A stretch of DNA of 64,000 nt from Misgurnus anguillicaudatus (lineage: Eukaryota; Chordata; Actinopteri; Cypriniformes; Cobitidae). Positions 43,905 through 54,062 of this stretch are shown piece by piece. The stretch spans positions 33,777,501 to 33,841,500 of the forward strand of contig NC_073352.2 of the NCBI RefSeq assembly GCF_027580225.2, written 5' to 3'. Within the stretch, counting starts at the first letter, position 1, and every line of letters starts with the position of its first letter. The notes beneath the pieces were generated by a model. The model worked only from the letters and a program-made list of their open reading frames with translations. It did no database searches and was not told the DNA's origin. The translations under genes and the position numbers were made by a program.

Positions 43905-44511
43905 TTTTACACAAAAATTACATATAAATATGTCTTTTAATATCATGACATTATATTTACACATGATTAAATTAAAAAACGAATGTAAACTGGTTTTCCT
44001 CGCAGAAGGTCTGCATTCGTTAAAATGAGCAAAGAAAATATTTCAAATAGCCCCGTAATAAATGGGATAATGTGCAGGTGCAAAATAAACCCCTTCATTG
44101 TGATAGAAGACCCTCCTGATCACACTGTGGGGCCACGATGCTTGGACAACACAAATCTGTGAATCCCGGTCACTTTTACCTCCAGTCTGTATGAGCTTTA
44201 TTTATAGGCTTCTTGATGCCATGTCTTGAAATTTTATATAGTATATAAGGCTCATATATTGTGCACTCAAACCATCAACTTAACTTTTTGAATTCACAAT
44301 AAGCTTGCATATTACTCACAGTGTGAGATTTGCACAGTATGAAAATGGTGTGATGTCACTGTGATCATCGTATGATATCACATGTTTACTGGGTTTTGCA
44401 CCTTTCTGGGATGATTAAGTTTGGTTAGGTGATAGTTTATATTAAATATCATTACCTAGAAAATATCTCAAAAGGGTGACTGTTTCACCAAACATACATA
44501 TTCGGTCTTAA

Positions 44512-45400
44512 AGGGACACTTCCCTTTTTTTTAAATATTCTCATTTTCCAACTCCACTAGAGTTAAATATCTGTTTTTTTACAGTTTTGGAATTCATTCA
44601 GGCGATCTCTGGGTTTGGCGCTAACACTTTTAGCATAGCTTAGCACAATCCATTGAATCTGATAAGACCATTAGCATCACGCTAAAAAATAACCAAAGAG
44701 TTTTGAAATTTTTCCTATTTAAAACTTGACTCTTCTGTAGTTAAAAAATTAAAAGTTGTGATTTTCTAGGCAGATCTGAACTATATTCTAATTCTGGTGT
44801 AATAATCAAGGACTTTGCTGCCATAACATGACTGCGGGGGGCGCAATTATATTACACAGCAGCTGAAAATAGTCCCCTTAGTATCTTTCAATAGCAGGGG
44901 ACTATTTTTGGGCAATGCGTAATATTATTGCTAAGCTATGCTAAGAAGTAAGGCTGTCATGATTATGAAATTTGGCTGACGTTAATTGTCTAATAAATTG
45001 TGGCGATTATGACAATTAATTTAATTCTCATAATTTTTTTGTTTGTTCATAAAATTATTTTCATACATTGTTGTGATTAAATATTTTGCAAGGTTTAGCT
45101 GGCAATAAATATTAATACACAACGCATATTTAAAAGTAATCTGATACTGTCTCGTTTGTACAGGCGCTGCAGCTCCCCCGTGTGCTTTTTAGAGAGATGT
45201 GCAATCATTACGGTGATCTGAAATCATCGCGATGAGGTCAAACAATCACGATGAGACGATTATTTAATCATTGTGACAGCCCTACTAAGAAGTGGTAGCG
45301 CCAGACCCGCAGATCGGCTAAATGAATTCCAAAATGGTAAAAATCAAATGTAGGGAAGCTGGAAAATGAGAATATTTTCAAAAAAAGTGTAGTGTCCCTT
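44512..45400. mobile_element. TTAA-side AGGGACACTTCCC element hosting a hAT insert
   Basis: Left AGGGACACTTCCC after TTAA (44508-44511); subterminal TATTCTCATTTTCCA. Right TGGAAAATGAGAATATTTTC ... AGTGTAGTGTCCCTT. It contains GCTTAGCACAATCCATTGAA words common in fish repeats and the hAT element 44949-45284. A partial relative is at 51695-51800. Confidence 0.7.
44949..45284. mobile_element. hAT-like TAGGGCTGTCA element, perfect 8 bp TSD
   Basis: Ends TAAGGCTGTCATGATTATG and CATTGTGACAGCCCTA. CTAAGAAG lies on both sides (44941-44948 and 45285-45292). It is nested in 44512-45400. It shares CCGTGTGCTTTTTAGAGAGA and GATCTGAAATCATCGCGATG with the copy at 38825. Confidence 0.85.
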
Positions 45401-45405
45401 TTTTC

Positions 45406-46714
45406 ATCTTAAATTGTTAGTATGGTCATTAATATAACAAACTAAATGTAGATTAATTAGTATGTAATTTAATATAGTAATTTCCTAAAAACAATAGATT
45501 TTCTGTATTTTGTCATTAATATTTGAGCTGTTAATTGACAGATAATCTTTGTAATTTTACAGAGATTTATTTATTTTTTACCATTATTTAAAACGATGAG
45601 TAATTGGTTGTAAAAATAAGATTTTTTTTTTAACAGTGCATTTGTTTGCGTGTGCATTACTATATATAATGTGTGTGCATGATTTCTTTGTTTTATTTTC
45701 TCTGAGACCTTCTCTGTTTGCATTTAGCTGTAAGAGTTCAGGTACATCAAAAATGACATGTTAACACGCTGCCTAGATTCAGCCCTCTCAAAAAAGCAAA
45801 GAAGCATTTGAAGCATTTGTGAAGAGCTTTCAGAATGGAAGTGGAACAATACGATAGCCCGAGGGGAAATAAGTGATCATGCTGGTATGTTTAGATTAGG
45901 GAGAGAGGAAGCCATCATTGTCAGTTTTCTGTTTTTTATACCGTGTTGATCTCTGACATCCTATCCTGTTCTAATCTGTTAGGATGAGACCTAAACCACC
46001 ATCTCTCTCTCTCTTTCTCTCTCTTAAGCAGTGCATTATCTTCAGCATGTGTATATTATAAACGTTTGTTTAATATACGTCTGCTTTCAGAGATCCCCTT
46101 TTGAAAAGTGTCTATCAAACCAAATGACTTGCATCATCACCTCTTAAGGGTGGCCGTAAGACGGTCGTGTTGGTTGTGAGCTTTAGTCGGTGTTACGTGA
46201 TTCACGAAGCTGTAAAGAGCGAGCAGTTTCAAGAGAGAAGGTTAACCTTTTTTTAATAAGAGACAAGGCGCTCTACCCGTAACATGTGCCAACATGCGAG
46301 CGCATTACCTCCACGGCTGGCTATGGCGAGATGCAAATTGCATTCCACTACCCACAAAACCCTGACAGAGGTTATGTGACTTACAGAGAAGGGCCAGTCT
46401 GGTGTGGATTTCACTTCATGTTTTAATCGCTTGTCTGTGGTTTCTTGGAAGCTAATATGTGGTTAACTTGTGGTTTCTCTGAGGTTACACTTGTACAACT
46501 ATATAAATCACGAGACTTTTCCTCAGTCTTAATTTAACTTCACATCACTTCTGGCTCAGGTCTTTTGCATGTGCTTTATAAAATGAAGATGTATTCAAAG
46601 CAGCTATCAAAGATAACCGATGTCCGGCAGATTTTTATTTTAAAGTTTTATTATTTCTTTTTCTCACTGGACACGAAAATAAAATGATAAAAATATAAAC
46701 AACTAGCTATAGCT
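45406..46714. promoter_or_regulatory. TE-poor intergenic stretch, candidate regulatory block (46080-46440)
   Basis: 45406-46070 is AT-rich with a CT run at about 46002-46023. From 46080 to 46440 the sequence becomes balanced and repeat-free, with AAAAGTGTCTATCAAACCAA, CCTCTTAAGGGTGGCCGTAA, a POU-octamer-like ATGCAAAT at 46331-46338 and GTTATGTGACTTACAG. It lies between npm and fgf24, where fgf enhancers would be expected. Function is inference. Confidence 0.3.
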
Positions 46715-47164
46715 GTAAAAAGTGAAAACTTAAAACATTACTTCAATTGGTAACACCTAAAAAAAGTTTTAAAAATGTTAAGTTTATTCAACTTAAAATT
46801 TCACTTCACATTTTGTTTGAAAAAACATCAAGGTTTTAAGTAATTTTTTCCACACTTTTTACAGTGTTTAGCTGAATAACTTTAAAGTCTATAGATATTT
46901 TTTTAACCCAGCAGTGGTTCAAAATGGGCTGAAACCCAGACGTTGGGCTAAATGAACCTAGAAAATGTTAATATGTGACCCAACAATGGGTTAAGACCCA
47001 GCATAGGTTAAATTACAACCTAAAGGGTTGGATTCATCCCTTTATAATGCAACGCTGGGTTGAAAATAGCCCAGCTTTTTGGATTTATGTGTTGGATTGC
47101 GCATTGTTGTTGCAAATTTGCTTATTTAAATTAATTCGATGCAAAAATATTTGTTTTGTTTTAA

Positions 47165-47509
47165 AGGTGCAGTGTGTAACTTTTAAAAGGATCTAATGAC
47201 AGAAATGCAATATAATACACATATCTATATTATCAGTGGCGTATAAAGACCTTTCACAATGAACTGTTATGTGTTTATTACCTTAGCCATTTTTATGGCC
47301 ATTTAAACCGATGGTCCCCTAACATAGAAGTTGCCATTTAGTGCCACCATGTTTCTTGTCACTACTGTATTTTGTCTTAGACAACAACATGTTTGTCCTT
47401 TGGTGGCTGTCGTAGCTTCTCTATGTGTTTCGGTAACCGATGGACTGAGCCATTGGTTGCAATTCACAATGTCAATGCTAGATGCCGCTAAAATCTACAC
47501 ACTGCACCT
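47165..47509. mobile_element. TTAA-flanked AGGTGCAGTGTGTAA element, intact short copy
   Basis: Ends AGGTGCAGTGTGTAACT and CTACACACTGCACCT, flanked by TTAA (47161-47164 and 47510-47513). It is about 345 bp with no nested insertion, giving the uninvaded form of 5746-7516. Confidence 0.85.
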
Positions 47510-47598
47510 TTAAAGAAAATTTTAACATATTCAAAATATGTGTATTTGAGAAGCCAATATATGTACATGTATGTATTTTTCTTACGCCATCTGGAAAT

Positions 47599-47914
47599 TA
47601 GGGTGGCCATTCGTGCCAGTTCTGCCGGACCCATCCCGAACATGTTTTCGAGTTCGTTCTCCGGAAGTCGCGTTGCTCGACCGCATACGTCATTGAGGTT
47701 CTCACATTTCAGTTAAATACATTAGAAAATTAAGATTTATTTATTTTAAGACATACAATCATTGTAGTTTCATTCTTACCTTGAAATGTAACGGTTGCTT
47801 TTCTGAAATTAAACCAGAAATATTAAACCTTGATGACGTATGCGACTTCCGGAGAACGAACCCGAACACATGTTCGGGACGTGTCTGGCGGAACTGGCAC
47901 GAATGGCCACCCTA
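47599..47914. mobile_element. hAT-like palindromic MITE with perfect 8 bp TSD
   Basis: Ends TAGGGTGGCCATTCGTGCCA and TGGCACGAATGGCCACCCTA are perfect inverted copies. The palindrome continues inward with CTCCGGAAGTCGC/GCGACTTCCGGAG and GACCGCATACGTCAT/ATGACGTATGC, about 110 bp per arm. CTGGAAAT lies at 47591-47598 and 47915-47922. The arms are CpG-rich. Confidence 0.9.
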
Positions 47915-48384
47915 CTGGAAATAGTTTTTCTTAAAAGTTACATTAAATTTTGTTGGAATATTGTGTTTTTTTAATGATTTATCTGTGAGATTCATATTTT
48001 TTAAATTAATGCTAATAATCTTTAAACAAAAATGCAAATCTCCTTCCCACCTCGAAATGATTTCTCTTTACTTCTGGTCATGGGGTATGACAGGTGGGCG
48101 GGGCCTGGGAAAAGATTGCAGCAAATAGCAACATGGCCCAACTTAAACGATCCAATTAATGCTGGATGAATTCCCACCCTACCTTTTTTAATTTCAGAAG
48201 CTGTTTCACTCGGATATACGCCACAACGGGGAAAATAAGACAATAGGTGTGTTCGGCAAGGTGCCGCGAGAGCGAGTTGAAATTAAACGTCTCTGTATGG
48301 TTTCTCGGATCGCTCTCGTGGTACTTTGACCTCATCCGCCTGTCGTTTCTTGCGGCGCAGCATAAAGCATAAAACAAGCCTTAA

Positions 48385-48747
48385 AGGTGCAGTGTGTAAT
48401 TTTTAGAAGGATCTCTTGACCGAAATGCAAAATTATATACAAAACTATATTATCAGTGGTGTATAAAGACCTTTCATAATGAACCGTTATGTTTTTATTA
48501 CCTTAAAATTAGACATTTTTATCTACATACACTGGAAGTCGCCATTTTGTGCCGCCATGTTTCTACAAAAGCCCTTAATGGACAAAGTTTTTTATTAAGT
48601 TGTCTCCGACGATGACATGTTTTTCCGGCGGTGGCTACCGTAGCTTCTCTATGTGTTACAAAAGCGAGGGGTGAGCAGTGGACTGAGCCGCTGGTTGCAA
48701 TTCGCAACCTCACCACTAGATGCCGCTAAAATTTACACACTGCAACT
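48385..48747. mobile_element. TTAA-flanked AGGTGCAGTGTGTAA element, intact short copy 2
   Basis: Flanked by TTAA at 48381-48384 and 48748-48751. Ends AGGTGCAGTGTGTAATT and TTACACACTGCAACT. It includes both uninterrupted target sites used by the hAT inserts in 5746-7516 (TTACCTTAAAATTAGAC region near 48500; TTAAGTTGTCTCCGACG near 48595). Confidence 0.85.
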
Positions 48748-48918
48748 TTAATGCTACTTCTGTTTCATTGTGACTTTAAAGCATAATGCCGAATATTTAA
48801 ATGTTAAACATTATAAAATTTTGCACTATATGGTATCAGATTTGATCAAATATGATAAAACGTGGCATTTTGTGTGTATATTTGCATAATCTCCAAGCTG
48901 TTCTAACTATGACAGGAA

Positions 48919-48965
48919 AAAGATATAGATAGATAGATATATAGATACAGTATATAGATATATAT
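48919..48965. repeat. (ATAG)n-type microsatellite
   Basis: Runs of ATAGATAGATAGATATATAG and similar words. It explains the Tyr/Ile-rich minus-strand frame 48836-49018. Confidence 0.8.
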
Positions 48966-49179
48966 TGTTGAACCCCAAGGTGTTTTTCCCACAAAAGCTT
49001 CAAAAGAGGCCTGAGCATAATGTCATGCGTTATGTCATTGACAGTGATCTTTTACACAACACAGATGAGTCATTTACCTTTAAAACAAGCTTTAATGAAA
49101 GGCAACAAAATGGAGAAGCTCATATATTCACCTACAAAGCTTTTGACATTCACCCTGCATTACTGTGAGCAATTTTGTT

Positions 49180-50420
49180 TTAGCGTTTGCCACATGCATT
49201 AGCTAGCGCTTATGAAACGGCGAAGCTAAAAAGGGCAATTTGTCTCTCCTAAACATCTCAGGAGTGAAATAAAGTGAGCGATATTTGTGCAGTTTGTGGT
49301 CCCGGCGGTTTCCAGCAGTTCTGCACTTCAAACGCGCCCGGCCCCGGGTCGCTCGGGGCACCTGTAGCGCTGCGAGAGTGATGGGAAGCGGTTTGAGTTT
49401 TTTTCCTCCGTGTTCTGGAGTCTCTTATCGAGATAAATTGAATCCATTTGCAGCTAAATGGTGTGTGACAGGCCGTATGATTTGCAGCCTTTTCGTTCCA
49501 ACGTGACGGCCTCTATCTATCGTTCCGACACGGCCAGGTCGACGCAGACCGCAGAAGAGCCGAGAGTAACTACACAAACAGTGAAATGAAAAGACAACAT
49601 AAATACGAAACAGACGAAATAATCATTGTAGGCTTGAAGCGGGAATGAAGTCACGCTGTAGACGCCTGGACTGAATTACTCCTGTGAAACGCCATCCGTG
49701 TTAAAGTAGGTAATTTTAGCTTTATTTACTGTACCGGAGGCGAAAAAGTCTTGTTGTGGCTTGGTGGTTAGCATGAGCGCTGTGTCATGTACACTGCTCA
49801 GAGATATTTACTGACTTAAAAACAAGGTACCGCATGTTTAAGTAAAACAACACTAGTCTACTACAAACAGTAACAGGGCCGTAATGATCATCTTTGGGCC
49901 CTTGGTGGTACTTGGGTGTGTACATGCTGAGGGGCCTGGGGGTCCCCACACTAAAGGCCCTGATCTTCAGCAGCCTGGGGCCTCATCTGTTTTTTTTTTA
50001 CTTTTTTCAGTTTTTCTTTTTAGGCATCGTTCCAGGTTTTTACTGTAGTAAAAACTGTGGTATTCTGACAGACATGCAAATTGCAGACTTGTAGATCTCA
50101 TACATGTTTAATAAAAGAGTAGATTCTGAATGACATCATTATTATAAGTGCCACAGATAAGTACTTCATAAAGTACACAATTCAAAATCTCGACTGTCTG
50201 GATTTCCACAAAGCCTAAATATCTGTTTTCCTCAAGTATGTACTGTTTAAGTAATGATTAATATAAGAACATATGGATTAACATATGAATGACTGAGAAT
50301 GAAAACCAGCTTATATCTCATATATCTAACATATTGTATATACTTATACTCAATACGTTGCTACACCAAGTGGAGACCGTGATCTGTGAAGTTTCCTTAT
50401 ATATCCCTAAAAACTATTTT
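49180..50420. other. TE-poor intergenic stretch with GC-rich part
   Basis: 49260-49570 is CpG-containing and balanced (GTTTCCAGCAGTTCTGC, CGCCCGGCCCCGGGTCGCTC, CGAGATAAATTGAATCC). It has no repeat match in the window and could be a regulatory element or old exon-like remnant. The 73-codon open frame at 49285-49506 shows no domain. 49750-50420 is AT-rich without recognised features. Confidence 0.35.
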
Positions 50421-50421
50421 C

Positions 50422-51161
50422 AGGATTCCCACACCTTAGTTAACTTCAAATTCAAGGACCTTTCAAGGACTTTCCAGGTCCAATACCCTCAAATTCAGAG
50501 ATGATCCTCCCTGCAGAACATGACATCCAGGGGATCTCTGGACCTGGATCCAGCCCCGGCCCCTGGATCTGAATCCAACCCGCCCCCTGGATGTGGGGTT
50601 CTGCAGTGAGGCGCTACTGCAAATTCAAGGACTAAATGTGGGGACACATTTCAAGTGAGAGCAAGGTTACATCGTGTTACCTTTTAAGATACATTGTTAC
50701 AGTTCCCTTTGAGGGAACTCGCGCTGCGTCACTGCGGTGACACTTTGGGGACGCCTCCAGGGGTAAGTGCGTCTGAATGTGTATATCAAATTCAACCAAT
50801 GGTGAGGCTTAATGACAAAGACAGGGTGACGTGGGAAGTATATCGCTATCTGAAATATTGTCAAAGACGGCGTTACAGGGACGCAGGAAGTATGACAAGG
50901 GAGACACAGCGTCTCGTTCCCTTCTCAGGGAACAACAGTTACATACTTAACCCGAGACGTTTTCATGTGTCAAACACAACTTAAAAGTCTAGAATTTTTA
51001 TGATATTATCTTACACTACACAGGGATATGGATTTTTTTTCAGAAAACTTTCAGCACTTTCAATGACCTGTATCTATGTATGTATGTTTTCAGAAACTTC
51101 CCCGGGCCTTGAATTATTTTCCCCCAGATTCACAAACTTTCAAGGACCCGTGGGAACCGTG
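50422..51161. mobile_element. CAGGATTCCCAC-ended element, copy 2
   Basis: Matches copy 1 (28412-29099) along its length, including CTGCGTCACTGCGGTGACAC and CAGAAACTTCC. It has an extra segment at about 50500-50622 (CCAGGGGATCTCTGGACCTG...GGATGTGGGGTTCTGCAG) not present in copy 1, itself a probable insertion. Ends in GACCCGTGGGAACC. Confidence 0.7.
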
Positions 51162-51862
51162 TACTTTTTAAGCAATTTGTGGCGGCTGGTGACTTCTTTT
51201 TTTGAGGGCGCACGATGCGAAGTTCGTCGCAACATGTATGTAGCCCGTCATGTGTGTGGTATGTAATTTCAAAATGTGTGTTCTGCGCGTTGAGAGATCG
51301 TATGTGCATCACGTGTCCTGCCAAAATAAGTGCCTGCTTAAGGGTTTATGATAAAAAAGACGATCATGTTTGCCAGATACTCGCATAATCTCATGCATAA
51401 TCAGAGTTTACTGTTAAGGGAGTGTCTTTTGGAACATGAGCGTCTCTTTTATCATAAACGGTTTTGATGCGTGTGCAGCAGGCATTTATTTTGACAAAAC
51501 ACGTGATGCACACATGATCTCTCGACATGCAGGACACATATTTTGGAAAAGGGAACCACACACGATACTCCAAACACTTTTGAATTTTGAATTCACGCCC
51601 CTCGGATGAGGAGTCACGAGCCGCCAACTGGAAAGTAGACGCTTTGATTCCCATTGAACAAACATACTGATAAATGTATACGTCCACATTTTTTGAAAAT
51701 AGGCTTATTTTCCAGCTCCCCTAGAGTTAAACAATTGAGTTTTACCGTTTTGGAATTCATTTAGCAGATCCCCGGTTCTGGCGGTACCACTTTTAGCATA
51801 GCTTTGGTCCAATCAACCAAAATGCATCTTAATACCAGGTAAAAACAGGGCCTTAGGGGCTC

Positions 51863-52308
51863 ATAATAGTTGTGCGTAGGTCCTACGTCGTAGCCTCGGT
51901 TTTCATATATACTTCTGCGTCATCCACGTGCAATTACACATGCAGACCGCTAGTAGGCAGTATCCACGCGTGTAACCCACAGTAGCAGTGCAACATCTGA
52001 AGAAGAAGCAACTTGCCCAGTAAACCCACAAACGAAGAAGCAGCAGTGATGAAGGTAAATAAACAGCGACTTTTGTTGCAGTTTGAGTTAAATCACTCTT
52101 CAACTTGGTTCCTCTTTCTTCTTACAGTCGCAAGCGGAAATGCCTACGAAGAAATGCGACTCAGATTTTTACCTGACGGGACAGGTTCTAGTGGACCAAT
52201 CACAGTGCTTGAGGTCAGCATAGAAGAGACGCATTGTTAAAATGTTGGCGAGGTGCACGTTAGGCTACGCATAACCTACAGCGTAGAACCTACGCACGAC
52301 TATAAATG
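51863..52308. mobile_element. TTGTGCGTAGG-ended TIR element
   Basis: Left ATAGTTGTGCGTAGGTCCTA; right TAGAACCTACGCACGACTAT are inverted copies. The core CAACTTGGTTCC...CGCAAGCGGAAATGC matches 31575-31990. The open frames at 51903-52103 (minus) and 52013-52240 (plus) lie in it; I recognise no domain. Confidence 0.68.
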
Positions 52309-52323
52309 ACACTTTAGAGTTGA

Positions 52324-52332
52324 TTTGTCATA

Positions 52333-52363
<31 letters not shown>

Positions 52364-52369
52364 TTCTGA
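52324..52369. repeat. (TC)n microsatellite
   Basis: TCTCTCTCTCTCTCTTTCTC-type run. Simple repeat only. Confidence 0.9.
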
Positions 52370-52429
52370 GAGCCCAGAGGCTATAGTATTTCACTGATTA
52401 CAGAGTGGCCATATGTGAATGGTTGTTTG

Positions 52430-53480
52430 TGTATTGACAGAACAAAGGAAGCGCTGGCTCTAAGGAGGTGTTAGACAGGGGACGGATCAGACCAGCCCAT
52501 AAAGCGTTCAGGATGGGGGGGGTGTACTAGACTAGTCCATTGAGTTCAAACTGGTTTCATCTGAGTGAAGAAAGAGGGAGCACACAGTGCACTTCCAAGT
52601 CACTCCCTTTGAAAACCAGCTAATCTGTGTGTTTGTCAGGTGTGCGTTCGAGTGTATGTTTATACATGAGTGTAAGGGAATACACCTGAGACTGCATAAA
52701 CTCCAAAAGAAGAATATGGCTCATTTCGGTGTTGTCTGCTTTCCCGAACAAAGCGTCTCTGTTTTAAAATGGTAAAGTGCCCTTAGTTGACCCGCGTTGG
52801 AAGCAAAGGTAGTGTTTACTGTAATCGGAGATACGGATTTTATAATTGAACATTGTGAGGACCGGGCTTCTGTTCGGTGACACTGCTTTCATTGTATTTT
52901 AATAAATAAATGATGCGGACATGATTTCCTGGCCCAGGGCCGAGTAATTCCTCGCCAAATTTGTTCATCAGCACTTCAGACGCTTGGACCGATTGATGGC
53001 GTCATTATGTAGTTACGGCAATCAAATCATTTTCGGGGGGCCAGTTTAGTTCGTCAACGGTTTTGTCCAATAACACCGTATGGCCAAGTCCACTCATCTC
53101 CAAGTTAAAACGCAAAAGGCTCAACTGTACGGCCATTAGTTTCCAGCGTCCGGCCTCCACCGTGTCATCTGTCAGATGTGCCAGAGAAACTTAAGGTAGG
53201 GGTGGGTGGGGTGCTGTTCCCAAACCAATTATTCTCCCCAGTTTGAAACATCTACTCTATTGTGACAAGCTCTGACAGCCCGGCTCTTTAAAATCTATTA
53301 AACTCCACAGCAAACACTCCGCAAAAACGACTGTGGAATTATTAAGGAGCACAGGGTTCAGTGAGCCGTGGAAATCGATGCAGTCATGAAAATAAAAACA
53401 CATGTTAGCGGCCAGTGGCAAGGGAGCTGTACACAGTGTTTATGACGTTGGACAGGGAGCGTAGTGCGAAAGGGGAAATA
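52430..53480. promoter_or_regulatory. Candidate regulatory block 4-5 kb upstream of fgf24
   Basis: About 1 kb without any repeat family found elsewhere in the window, balanced composition and motif-dense: GGCCGAGTAATTCCTCGCC (about 52938), ACCGATTGATGGCGTCATTA (about 52988), GGCAATCAAATCATTTTC (about 53018) and AATATCATCATTAGCGCC (about 53477). These look like homeodomain/TALE/Hox-type sites. The texture suggests conserved non-coding sequence. Inference; no conservation data used. Confidence 0.35.
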
Positions 53481-53599
53481 TCATCATTAGCGCCGTGCTG
53501 CGCGGTCTGCTCGCGGCCCATGCTAATGCGTTCTATGCGCGGGCCAGAATTTGCAAAGCACTGACAGAACAATTATCAAAATCGGTTGCCAAACTAGCA

Positions 53600-53745
53600 T
53601 CACCCTCTTCTTTTCAACACACACACACACCGACCAGTAAATTCGCCCGCCAACCTTCAAATGCCCCTCACCCCCCACGCACACACTCCCGTTCCCACCC
53701 GCACACCTACCCGACATCACACACTCTCTGCGTCCTGCACTTCAG
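53600..53745. repeat. Low-complexity CA/CCC-rich stretch
   Basis: CACACACACAC at about 53620-53630 followed by C-rich CCCCTCACCCCCCACGCAC. It produces the His/Pro/Thr-rich open frame 53495-53887, which is not credible as a gene. Confidence 0.7.
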
Positions 53746-53947
53746 TGCTCTTCTAAACGGTTCCATGCAGTCGACGTGTGACGGGGGACAAATTAGGAAT
53801 GTGTGCACACCCTCAAAGCAACATCAAGGCTTTGATTTTCCTCCCCACACACCCTCTCTGTCAGCCTCCGAGTCTGACAGGACATGACCCTTCATCGACC
53901 TACAAGGATCATCAAATGTGGGGTTGACCACAGATTGATTGACAATT

Positions 53948-54062
53948 AAGTATTCATGTAGCTCAGTTGATACGACATTGGGTTCATGGGTTCGACATCA
54001 TGCTTGAATGCAAACTGCAATTTGGATAAAATTGTCTGCTAAATGCATAAATGTAAATTTAA
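53948..54062 (+). mobile_element. Short tRNA-derived SINE
   Basis: A-box-like GTAGCTCAGTTGAT (53959-53972) and B-box-like GGGTTCGACATC (about 53988-53999) about 30 bp apart, followed by the tail AAATTGTCTGCTAAATGCAT and AAATGTAAATTTA. The tRNA head is damaged (no acceptor pairing seen), so this is a retroposon, not a tRNA gene. Confidence 0.65.

Noticed and set aside
53495..53887. 130-codon open frame rich in His, Thr, Pro and Ser
   Set aside because: Produced by a CA/CCC low-complexity tract; no start context, domain or splice evidence.
53955..54010. tRNA gene
   Set aside because: A- and B-box-like motifs exist, but no acceptor or anticodon stem pairing is evident and a SINE tail follows; called a SINE.
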